Source: Roseovarius albus
GTDB taxonomy: Bacteria > Pseudomonadota > Alphaproteobacteria > Rhodobacterales > Rhodobacteraceae
DNA length: 64,000 nucleotides
NCBI RefSeq assembly: GCF_900172335.1
Contig: NZ_FWFX01000015.1
Location: forward strand, 38,370-102,369
Reading direction: 5' to 3'
The position numbers and the translations under genes were made by a program. The stretch's first letter is position 1. Every line of letters starts with the position of its first letter. The notes under the pieces were generated by a model. That model saw only the letters and a list, made by a program, of their open reading frames with translations, had not been told where the DNA came from and did not search any database. Positions 56,980 to 64,000 of this stretch are shown one piece after another.

Positions 56980-57855
56980 ATGTTATATATCACTCTCCGC
57001 CAATATGAATACATTCTTGCTGTCGCAGACACCGGTAGCCTCACTGATGCGGCAGGGGTTTTGAACGTCTCGCAACCCTCGCTCTCTGTTGCGATCTCCC
57101 GGGTCGAGGATCATATCGGTCGCAAGATCTTTCTGCGAGGCAAGGGCAGCGCCATAAGCATCACCCCCTTCGGTCATCGTTTTGTCGAACAAGCGCAAGC
57201 ACTTTTGCACAGTGCAGCCGTCATCGAACACGCCTCGGATGCGACCCGGCCTTACGTTCTGGGGTGCTTTGAGGATATTGCACCCTGGTACCTTCCCAAT
57301 ACGCTCAAACGCCTACGCAATACATATCCGACGCATGAATTTAACGGGATTGAGGCCCGGTTCGCTGATCTCGCCTCGGGTATGTTGCGAGGAGAAATTG
57401 ACTTCGCGATCACCTATGATGTTGGCTTCGACGATCGTTTTCAACGCCGCCACCTCAAAGAGATCACACCAGTTGCATTTGTCGCGATGGGCCATCCGCT
57501 GGCCTCCCATAAATCTTTGGATCTGAGGGAAGTCGCAAAATATCCACTGATCCTCTCGGCAGAGGGCCTATCCGAAAGCCACATGCGCACACTCTTCGAC
57601 ACACTCAACATCACGGCCAAACTGGCGCATAAAGCGGCCTCTCTGGAATTGATGCGTTCGATGGCAGCACATGGTGAAGGGGTCGGGATCAGCTATTCCT
57701 TTCCGACAACGCCAACTAGCTATGATGGGCAGCCATTGGTCACAATCCCGATTACAACCCCAAAAGCCAGCGCCGGTCTCTACATCATTTGGCCCGCGCC
57801 CGACCAACCCAATCCTCTGCTTGATCAATTCACCGCCTCGATCAAATCGAAGTAA
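56980..57855 (+). CDS. LysR-family transcriptional regulator
   Basis: 291 aa; HTH at ~18-40 (GSLTDAAGVLNVSQPSLSVAISRVED). C-terminal effector domain of CysB/CbbR type. Divergent from the phytanoyl-type gene. Shine-Dalgarno weak. Confidence 0.88.
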   Translation: MLYITLRQYEYILAVADTGSLTDAAGVLNVSQPSLSVAISRVEDHIGRKIFLRGKGSAISITPFGHRFVEQAQALLHSAAVIEHASDATRPYVLGCFEDIAPWYLPNTLKRLRNTYPTHEFNGIEARFADLASGMLRGEIDFAITYDVGFDDRFQRRHLKEITPVAFVAMGHPLASHKSLDLREVAKYPLILSAEGLSESHMRTLFDTLNITAKLAHKAASLELMRSMAAHGEGVGISYSFPTTPTSYDGQPLVTIPITTPKASAGLYIIWPAPDQPNPLLDQFTASIKSK

Positions 57856-57932
57856 CTTGCGGCCTCAGCTGTTGTGCTCTTGCTGCCCACACCCTCTGGT
57901 CATATGATTTGACCAGTCCCCAAAGGTGCCCC

Positions 57933-58700
57933 ATGCCATTTCAAAAAGTTACCCCCGAGAAACTCTCAAGCGCCGTCAAACGCCAGATTGAAAAGCTGAT
58001 CCTGCGCGGCATCCTGCGCCCCGGTGAGCGCTTGCCTGCGGAACGAGACCTCGCAGAAAGACTCGGCGTTTCCCGCCCGTCCCTACGCGAGGCCATCGCC
58101 GAACTACAAGACAAGGGTCTGCTGACCAGTAAAGCTGGGGCTGGCATTTTCGTCGCGGACGTGCTAGGCAACGCCTTCTCTGGCGCGCTCATCCAGCTTT
58201 TTGCCGAACATGACGAAGCGGTTTTTGACTACATCGCCTTCCGCCGCGACCTCGAAGGGCTGGCCGCAGAGCGTGCCGCGCGGCTGGCGTCAGATACCGA
58301 CCTGCAAGTCATTCAAGCCATCTACGACAAAATGGAAGCAGCCCACCAGAAGACCAACCCCAAGGATGAAGCCAAGCTGGACGCCGAGTTTCACATGGCC
58401 ATCATCGAGGCCAGCCATAACGTGGTGATGCTGCACATGATCCGGTCCATGTTCCAATTGCTTCAACAAGGCGTTTTCTACAACAGGCAGGTCATGTTCA
58501 AGCAACGTCTGACCCGAACCGCCCTGCTGGATCAGCACCGTGCCATCAACACCGCCCTGCAGGCTCGCAATCCCGAAGCCGCCCGCTCAGCGATTGAGGC
58601 GCATATGGATTATGTCGAACATTCCCTGAGAGATCAGCAAAAGGCCGATCAGAACGAGGCGATTGCCCGCCAGCGCTTTGAGCACGAACAAACCCGCTAG
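57933..58700 (+). CDS. GntR-family regulator, FadR/PdhR subfamily
   Basis: 255 aa from the ATG at 57933 (AAAGG 8 nt upstream; a TTG 24 nt earlier is possible). N-terminal winged helix PGERLPAERDLAERLGVSRPSLREAI (partial), C-terminal all-helical FCD ligand domain with metal-type His (DAEFHMAIIEASHN). Likely represses a catabolic operon not in the window. Confidence 0.93.
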   Translation: MPFQKVTPEKLSSAVKRQIEKLILRGILRPGERLPAERDLAERLGVSRPSLREAIAELQDKGLLTSKAGAGIFVADVLGNAFSGALIQLFAEHDEAVFDYIAFRRDLEGLAAERAARLASDTDLQVIQAIYDKMEAAHQKTNPKDEAKLDAEFHMAIIEASHNVVMLHMIRSMFQLLQQGVFYNRQVMFKQRLTRTALLDQHRAINTALQARNPEAARSAIEAHMDYVEHSLRDQQKADQNEAIARQRFEHEQTR

Positions 58701-59710
58701 GCTTTTTCACCGTCTGATTTGAACACGCCGGTCAATGCCTGTTTCACGATCCGGCTGGCCGACGGGCGCTTTTTGCGCGTGAACGGCAGCGGGCGACAGA
58801 CCTCTAATGCGGCCACCCCCACCCGTGCTGTCAGGGCACCATTGACCAGCCCTTCACCAAACCGGCGCGACAGTTTGCCCAGCAACCCGCCACCGATCAG
58901 CGGCTCCAGCATATCATCCCCCACGGCCACAGCCCCGGTAGCAACCAGATGCGCCATCACTGCCCGCGCTAAACGCCAGTTGCCCAGCACGCCACCTCGC
59001 CCGCCGTAGATCTCGGCAATATTACGTATCATTCGCAGATTTGCCGCCAGCGCCGTCAACATATCGACCAGTGCCAATGGTACCAGCGCGGTCACTGTGG
59101 CAACTTGACGGGCGGCAGCCTCAACCTCGTGAACGGCCTGCTGGTCCAAAGGCGACAACATTTCGCTTTCAGCGAGTTCCAATAGAGACAATGCATCAAA
59201 CTGATCTCCCGACAACTCTCGCAGACGTTCTCGACCCCATTGGGTATCCGCTCTCCCGGCATAGAGCGCTGTCAGATCCTTAACCACCGCCCGTGCCTGT
59301 GGCAGGTCTTCCTCGCTCAGCGCTGTGCGCGCCGCCGCCTGCATCCGGTCCATGCGCCGCAATCGCGTCAAAGCCGCCAGTTCCTTGCAGACAATCGCCA
59401 GTAGCACCAGAACAAAGGCCCCAACCATGGCGATGATGCCATAGCCAAACACCAGATTGCGCGCCATCATCCCGGTGACAAAATCCCAGGTTGCGACCGA
59501 GACCGCAGCCCCAATGATCATCAACAAAAGCGACCAGAACCACCGCGCCAAACGCGACGGCTTATGCGCCGCCAGACGCGCAGCCGTTTGCATCGCCTGC
59601 CCCGTTGGCTGCAGATCCCGCCCGACGTCGGGCACGGGTGGCGCATCTGCTGGGCTGGGCGTATCCTGCGCTTCTTCCAGATCAATCAAAACCGGGCCTT
59701 TTGCCATCAC
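58697..59710 (-). CDS. YcjF family (TIGR01620, DUF697) membrane protein
   Basis: 337 aa. Two central transmembrane helices (~75-125) and DUF697 C-terminal half (DMLTALAANLRMIRNIAEIYGGRGG). Last gene of the ycjX-GNAT-ycjF operon, overlapping the GNAT gene by 4 nt. E. coli YcjF is linked to phage-shock and envelope stress, with no biochemical role known. Confidence 0.88.
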   Translation of the reverse strand: MMAKGPVLIDLEEAQDTPSPADAPPVPDVGRDLQPTGQAMQTAARLAAHKPSRLARWFWSLLLMIIGAAVSVATWDFVTGMMARNLVFGYGIIAMVGAFVLVLLAIVCKELAALTRLRRMDRMQAAARTALSEEDLPQARAVVKDLTALYAGRADTQWGRERLRELSGDQFDALSLLELAESEMLSPLDQQAVHEVEAAARQVATVTALVPLALVDMLTALAANLRMIRNIAEIYGGRGGVLGNWRLARAVMAHLVATGAVAVGDDMLEPLIGGGLLGKLSRRFGEGLVNGALTARVGVAALEVCRPLPFTRKKRPSASRIVKQALTGVFKSDGEKA

Positions 59711-60138
59711 AGTGTCCCCGTGCTTGCCTGCCAGCGCATGCAGATGTCTGGCTGTTTCTCATCATTGCCATGCCCGTCGGTGCGGGCGACTTCGGTAAAC
59801 CCGAGCGCTTCGTAAAACCTGATGGCGCGCTGATTATCCTGCTGCACCCACAACTCCAACTGATCCGTCCGCGCCTGCGTGTCCTGCATCAATCGCTGTC
59901 CGGTGCCACGCCCTTGGGCCTTGGGATGCACGTACAGCGCATGCACGCGCGCAGAGTCACGCACCAAGAACCCGTCGCCTTCTTTCGCCAACCAGACCCA
60001 ACCGCGCCGCACGCAACGCAGCATCAGGGCTGCATCCGTAAATTTGGAGCGCGCCTGCACCGGCGACAATCGCGTATTGGCCCACAACACGTGTAGCAAT
60101 TGGGGTAAATGCCAAAGCTTTGCGGATCTCAAACTCAT
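59707..60138 (-). CDS. GNAT acetyltransferase
   Basis: 143 aa. Acetyl-CoA motif VHALYVHPKAQGRGTGQRLMQ and RFYEALGFTEVARTDG. 4-nt overlaps on both sides place it inside the ycjX-ycjF pair. Substrate unknown; it might modify one partner. Confidence 0.88.
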   Translation of the reverse strand: MSLRSAKLWHLPQLLHVLWANTRLSPVQARSKFTDAALMLRCVRRGWVWLAKEGDGFLVRDSARVHALYVHPKAQGRGTGQRLMQDTQARTDQLELWVQQDNQRAIRFYEALGFTEVARTDGHGNDEKQPDICMRWQASTGTL

Positions 60139-61550
60139 AACCGATCACCGATCAGAAACTGCGCCGCCCGATCCAACCGGATATGCGGAGGCCCTTCGCC
60201 CGGGCGCAGGGTCAGATTTGCCGGGGCAAAAGTCATCACCTCATATTCAGCGTCCAGCCAGCGCTCGGCCCCCTCACGCCCCGGGGTCAACAAATGTGCG
60301 GGGTCCGCAGGTAAGGCCCCAGGGTAAAACGCCGCCTGCTTGCCGGTCTCCAGCAACCGCCCGCGCACACAGTCTAACGTCGATCCGTTGTGCTTAATCG
60401 TCTCTTCTACAGTCGCCCGCAGCGACGCAATCGCCATCGCATGTGTTTCGGCCCCGCTGAAATCGGCCCGGTCCCTTGCATCCCGTGTCATCGCCGCCAT
60501 AATCGCCGCCAGCTTGTCATGCTGGGTATGGTGAAGATGATCTGCCTTTGTTGCCGCAAACAAGATCTTTTCAACGCGTCTACCTCGAAGCAATCGCCTC
60601 AGGAAATCATTCCGCCCCGGACGAAACGCCGATAGGATATCCGCCATGGTCTGGCGCATATCCTCCACCGCGCGCGGCCCCTGATGAATTGCACCCAAGG
60701 CATCGACCAGCACCACTTGCCGGTCTATCCGAGCAAAGTGATCGCGAAAAAACGGTTTCACCACCTGAGATTTATACGCCTCATAGCGCCGCTCCATTTC
60801 GCGCCACAGTGATTTGCGCGGCACGCTTTCCGGTTTCGGCAGCGGTGCGAAAGTCAGCGCCGGCGATCCTGCCAAATCTCCGGGCAGCAAGAACCGCCCC
60901 GGGCTGCAATCGGAATAGCCCGCATCACGCGCCGCCTGTAAATGCGCGCTGAATGTCGCGGCCAAGGCCTGCGCGTTCGGCTCCTCCAAGGCATCGGTTC
61001 CATCAGTCCGCCCCACCAGCGCCAGATAGCCCTCGCCTCCGGGTCTCGTTTTCAACCGCGCGAGCGCCTGCATCGACCACTCGACATACGATTTATCCAA
61101 CAGCGCCAGATCCAGCAGCCACTCCCCCGGATAATCCACAATATCCAGATGCATCGTGCGCGGCCCCGATAAGCCCGATAGCAGCCCATTAGGATGCATC
61201 CTGAGCGACAGGCGCAATTCTGACACAGCACGCGTGCTGTCCGGCCAATTCGGCTCGGGTGATGTCAGGGCACTAAGATGCGTCTCGTAATCAAAACGTG
61301 GCACCGTATCATTAGGTTGCGGCTGCAAAAACGCAGCAACCACCCGCCCATCGGCGGCCGCAGCCAGCCCGGGCATCCGACCACGATCCATCATGTTGGC
61401 CACAAGCGAGGTGATAAATACCGTCTTGCCGGCGCGTGCCAAGCCGGTCACCCCCAGGCGAATGACAGGTTCGAATAACGCCTCGGAGACCGTATCAGCA
61501 ACGCCCTCAACACTGCGCGTCAACCCGTCTGCGATGTTAGAGAGTACCAA
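60135..61550 (-). CDS. YcjX family P-loop protein
   Basis: 471 aa with TTG start (AAGGGG 7 nt upstream). Walker A GLARAGKT (36-43); LDIVDYPGEWLLDL is the Walker-B/G3-like site, and FAATKADHLHHTQHDKL the G4-like site. DUF463 family, stress-induced. Divergent from truA. First gene of the ycjX-GNAT-ycjF operon. Confidence 0.9.
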   Translation of the reverse strand: MVLSNIADGLTRSVEGVADTVSEALFEPVIRLGVTGLARAGKTVFITSLVANMMDRGRMPGLAAAADGRVVAAFLQPQPNDTVPRFDYETHLSALTSPEPNWPDSTRAVSELRLSLRMHPNGLLSGLSGPRTMHLDIVDYPGEWLLDLALLDKSYVEWSMQALARLKTRPGGEGYLALVGRTDGTDALEEPNAQALAATFSAHLQAARDAGYSDCSPGRFLLPGDLAGSPALTFAPLPKPESVPRKSLWREMERRYEAYKSQVVKPFFRDHFARIDRQVVLVDALGAIHQGPRAVEDMRQTMADILSAFRPGRNDFLRRLLRGRRVEKILFAATKADHLHHTQHDKLAAIMAAMTRDARDRADFSGAETHAMAIASLRATVEETIKHNGSTLDCVRGRLLETGKQAAFYPGALPADPAHLLTPGREGAERWLDAEYEVMTFAPANLTLRPGEGPPHIRLDRAAQFLIGDRL

Positions 61551-61660
61551 ACTCTGCCCCTTATCTCATTACAATTCCAAGATAGTCACGGATCGCCCAG
61601 CATGCCAGAGGGGAGCTTTGGGGGATTGTTCCCATGCCCACAGCGCGCTATTGCCCGGAT

Positions 61661-62428
61661 ATGCCCAGATACGCCCTCAAAGTCGAATACAATGGCGCGC
61701 CCTTCGCCGGGTGGCAACGTCAGGCGGACCTGCCCACCGTGCAGGGGGCCATTGAATCTGCGCTGGCCAAGCTGGAACCGCGCGAGCACACCATCGCCGC
61801 CGCCGGGCGTACCGATGCAGGCGTGCATGCCACCGCACAGGTGGCCCACTGCGACATGGCCAAAGACTGGGATCCGTTCCGCCTGAGCGAGGCACTGAAC
61901 TATCACCTAAAACCCGACCCGGTTGCCATCACCGCCTGCGCGCAGGTCGATGGTGAATGGCATGCACGTTTCTCTGCACATGAACGCCGCTATCTGTTTC
62001 GCCTGCTGATGCGCCGCGCCCCGGCGGTGCATGATCGCGGGCAAGTCTGGCAGGTGCAACACGCGTTGGATGCCGAGGCCATGCGCGAGGCCGCGCAATA
62101 TCTGCTGGGGCGGCATGATTTCACCACTTTCCGTTCGTCGATCTGTCAGGCCGCCAGCCCAGTCAAAACACTGGACATGCTGGAGATCGAGGAAACTACC
62201 GGCGTGAGCGGGCCCGAGATTCGCTTTCACCTGCGGGCCCGGTCCTTCCTGCATAATCAAGTGCGCAGCTTTGTCGGAACGCTAGAACGAGTCGGTTCAG
62301 GGGCTTGGACCCCCGAGGACGTGAAAACCGCGCTCGAAGCCTGCAACCGCGCCGCCTGCGGCCCGGTTTGCCCGCCGCAGGGGCTGTATCTCGCCGGTGT
62401 CGGCTACCCGGATGATCCTTTTAGCTAA
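61661..62428 (+). CDS. truA: tRNA pseudouridine(38-40) synthase
   Basis: 255 aa from [10 protein letters not shown] (ATG at 61661, family start). An upstream ATG at 61634 has a better ribosome site (GGGGGA) and would add 9 residues. Catalytic D52 in [25 protein letters not shown] and [17 protein letters not shown] follow. Modifies the anticodon arm of many tRNAs. Confidence 0.94.
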   Translation: MPRYALKVEYNGAPFAGWQRQADLPTVQGAIESALAKLEPREHTIAAAGRTDAGVHATAQVAHCDMAKDWDPFRLSEALNYHLKPDPVAITACAQVDGEWHARFSAHERRYLFRLLMRRAPAVHDRGQVWQVQHALDAEAMREAAQYLLGRHDFTTFRSSICQAASPVKTLDMLEIEETTGVSGPEIRFHLRARSFLHNQVRSFVGTLERVGSGAWTPEDVKTALEACNRAACGPVCPPQGLYLAGVGYPDDPFS

Positions 62429-62475
62429 ATTGCCCTTTGATCTTGGGCAAAACCCCAGTTGAAGGAAACCCAAGC

Positions 62476-62502
62476 GGTCCCGTAGCTCAACTGGATAGAG
62501 CA
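62476..62502 (+). pseudogene. 5' fragment of a tRNA gene
   Basis: GGTCCCGTAGCTCAACTGGATAGAGCA is a good acceptor 5' strand, D-stem and D-loop, but the next bases (AGAATAACACCC...) give no anticodon arm, T-arm or 3' acceptor. A 5' half-tRNA, 130 nt before the complete tRNA-Arg. Confidence 0.6.
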
Positions 62503-62631
62503 AGAATAACACCCTATTTCATACCAAATCAGTATACTGCATTGAATTTTAATTATTTTCTTTTGGTAGATATCCCATGTGCCTACCGAGTTGACAATTT
62601 GGCTGTGTTCAATAATACAGCCCAAAAGTGC

Positions 62632-62709
62632 GGGCCGTTAGCTCAGCTGGATTAGAGCAGGGAACTTCTAATTCTCAGGTCGGGGGTTCGAGTCCTCCAC
62701 GGCTCGCCA
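62632..62709 (+). tRNA. tRNA-Arg (anticodon TCT)
   Basis: Acceptor GGGCCGT / ACGGCTC, D-arm GCTCAGCTGGATTAGAGC, anticodon arm GGGAA-CTTCTAA-TTCTC (anticodon TCT at 62667-62669), T-arm GGGGGTTCGAGTCCTCC, discriminator G and encoded CCA (62707-62709). Reads AGA codons. Confidence 0.95.
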
Positions 62710-63125
62710 AATTTTAATATTGGTCCAACCCAATATTAAAACCTTATTTTTAGGCCATAAAATGTGCGTGGGGCATTTTAGCTACTACACTTAAAACTTC
62801 TCTCAAACACGTTTGTTCTTGATAGCAATTTCTCTTTGCAATCTAGAATGCCTTAAAAAGACAAACGCCTCTAGCTGTGGGTTTCGAACAATTTCCGCAT
62901 GTGGTGGAAGAACCTGCCTTGCCGAATTTCATATGCACGAGCGGTTTCTTGAAACCAAATTTGGTCTTCGTACAGAACCTTAAAATGCAATTGACCAGTA
63001 TATGGCGAGCGCGGGCGCCCTATTTTTGATCCTCCGCAGTGTTTTTTTTGATTGCGAGAACCGTAGCGGGAAGATGGCTGGATGGGATACTTCTGACAGA
63101 AGTCAGAAACTTTGAAGTGGTGTAA
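62710..63125. other. 416-bp AT-rich region after tRNA-Arg
   Basis: A perfect 12-bp hairpin TTTTAATATTGG-tccaac-CCAATATTAAAA (62712-62741) followed by CCTTATTTTT is the tRNA terminator. Beyond that no gene is visible. Low GC next to a tRNA is a typical integration-site setting, but no integrase or 3' tRNA duplicate is seen. Confidence 0.6.
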
Positions 63126-63713
63126 ATGCAGATGATACAGCTTGAGAAACCTCTGAGATTGGCCGTGGAAGCCGACGCTGTCGCACTTGCGGAGTTAATA
63201 AATTTCGCTGGAGAGGGATTGCCTCTCCACGTTTGGACCGGACTTGCGCAGGAAGGTGAAGACCCCTGGGAAGTTGGTCGGGCGCGCCAAGCTGACAAAG
63301 CCCGAGAGGGTCAGGTCGTGGTTATCGACTTTGGAAATGGTGCCGTGGCGGGATTAAATGGTTATGGAATTGGGGCTGAACCAGAGGAAATTCCGGATGA
63401 TTTTCCAGTGTTGTTTCGGCCTTTGCAAGAACTGGAGAACCAAGCGCTTGAGAGTTGGTACGTCAACGTGTTGGCCTGTTACCCAGAGCATCGCGGCCGA
63501 GGTCTTGGTTCGCAGTTGCTTGATCTCGCTGATGAAATAGGTCGAGCTGAGGGTTTCAGTCCTATGAGTATCATTGTGGCCGATGAAAACATTGGCGCAA
63601 GACGTCTCTACAAGCGCAAAGGCTACTCTGAGGTGGCCCAAACTCCCTGTGCCAAGAATGGCTGGAACACCAAAACCGAGAACTGGCTGCTCATGATCAA
63701 ACCGCTTTCTTGA
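63126..63713 (+). CDS. GNAT acetyltransferase
   Basis: 195 aa. Core motif CYPEHRGRGLGSQLLDLADEIGRAEG and NIGARRLYKRKGYSEVAQ. The ribosome site is weak (GAAGTGG). N-terminal ~110 residues carry no other domain. Substrate unknown. 63714-64000 holds nothing I can support. Confidence 0.85.
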   Translation: MQMIQLEKPLRLAVEADAVALAELINFAGEGLPLHVWTGLAQEGEDPWEVGRARQADKAREGQVVVIDFGNGAVAGLNGYGIGAEPEEIPDDFPVLFRPLQELENQALESWYVNVLACYPEHRGRGLGSQLLDLADEIGRAEGFSPMSIIVADENIGARRLYKRKGYSEVAQTPCAKNGWNTKTENWLLMIKPLS

Positions 63714-64000
63714 AGAATGCCACCTGTGTTGGGAATGCCGTATACTGTCTGCTGTTTTGCGGACGAAGCGATCACGTACATAATTGAGTGTTGGCTGGGT
63801 TCAAGATTTCCAATTGAGGCGAACGGCCGCAATGCGGGCTGCGACCGCAGCAATTTGGAATTGAGTCCAATGCCTGCTTCTCTAATTGGGTGTTTAGGTC
63901 AAGCTCATTTTTCCTTTTCTTTCGGGTCATTGTCGCTCATCCGGGTCACGCTTATCTTCGCAGTCTGGTTTGATGCCATGATGGCACCGCTGCACGCATA

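Noticed and set aside
62476..62502. Second complete tRNA
   Set aside because: Only acceptor 5' strand and D-arm are present; no anticodon or T-arm.

Overview
The window looks like a chromosomal segment of a marine alphaproteobacterium, most likely of the Roseobacter group (Rhodobacteraceae). This rests on gene content and order (DUF1467 plus methylmalonyl-CoA epimerase, pabB/pabC, rpsA-ihfB-lapA-trpF-trpB, YcjX/YcjF), on moderate GC, and on the protein sequences; no 16S gene is present. I see no prophage, transposase, integrase gene or CRISPR array. One complete tRNA gene (tRNA-Arg, anticodon TCT) and one 5' tRNA fragment lie near the right end.

Layout. 0-13.4 kb: an RTX repeat protein, DUF1467/mce, a stand-alone receiver protein, aspS, a cyclopropane-fatty-acid synthase-type enzyme, the pabB/pabC folate pair, a CPBP membrane protease, carB, and two tandem 39-residue membrane-protein genes. 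13.4-20.4 kb: a peptide-type ABC transporter (fused double ATPase plus two permeases, no binding protein), then degP-type protease and rarA. 20.5-26.1 kb: the end of the spc operon and the alpha operon (rplO, secY, adk, a small ORF, rpsM, rpsK, rpoA, rplQ), all on the minus strand. 26.2-45.1 kb: a block of mostly unrelated genes (solitary ectC, a nucleotide cyclase with TPRs, cmk, DUF3179, bactofilin, Sel1, a three-domain RidA fusion, YHS, LysR plus a 2OG oxygenase, rpsA, ihfB, lapA, trpF, trpB, a decayed gene, an outer-membrane barrel). 45.1-49.4 kb: the front of the spc operon (rpmC to rpmD), again minus strand. The spc operon is therefore cut in two by about 19 kb of chromosomal genes, and the usual upstream neighbour rplP is also missing.

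49.7-61.5 kb is accessory metabolism and regulation: a methyltransferase, cobO, a SELENBP1/methanethiol-oxidase-type protein with a co-transcribed membrane protein, an SDR/TetR divergent pair with two identical 18-bp operators, a tandem Lin0512 pair, a phytanoyl-CoA dioxygenase relative facing a LysR regulator, a GntR regulator, and a YcjX-GNAT-YcjF overlapping operon. 61.6-64 kb holds truA, the tRNA region and a GNAT acetyltransferase.

The most unusual points are the single-chain triple RidA that lacks the catalytic arginine, the pair of 39-aa paralogous small membrane proteins, the split spc operon, the orphan ectoine synthase, and the twin TetR operators. I did not find a convincing multi-gene system that is wholly new.
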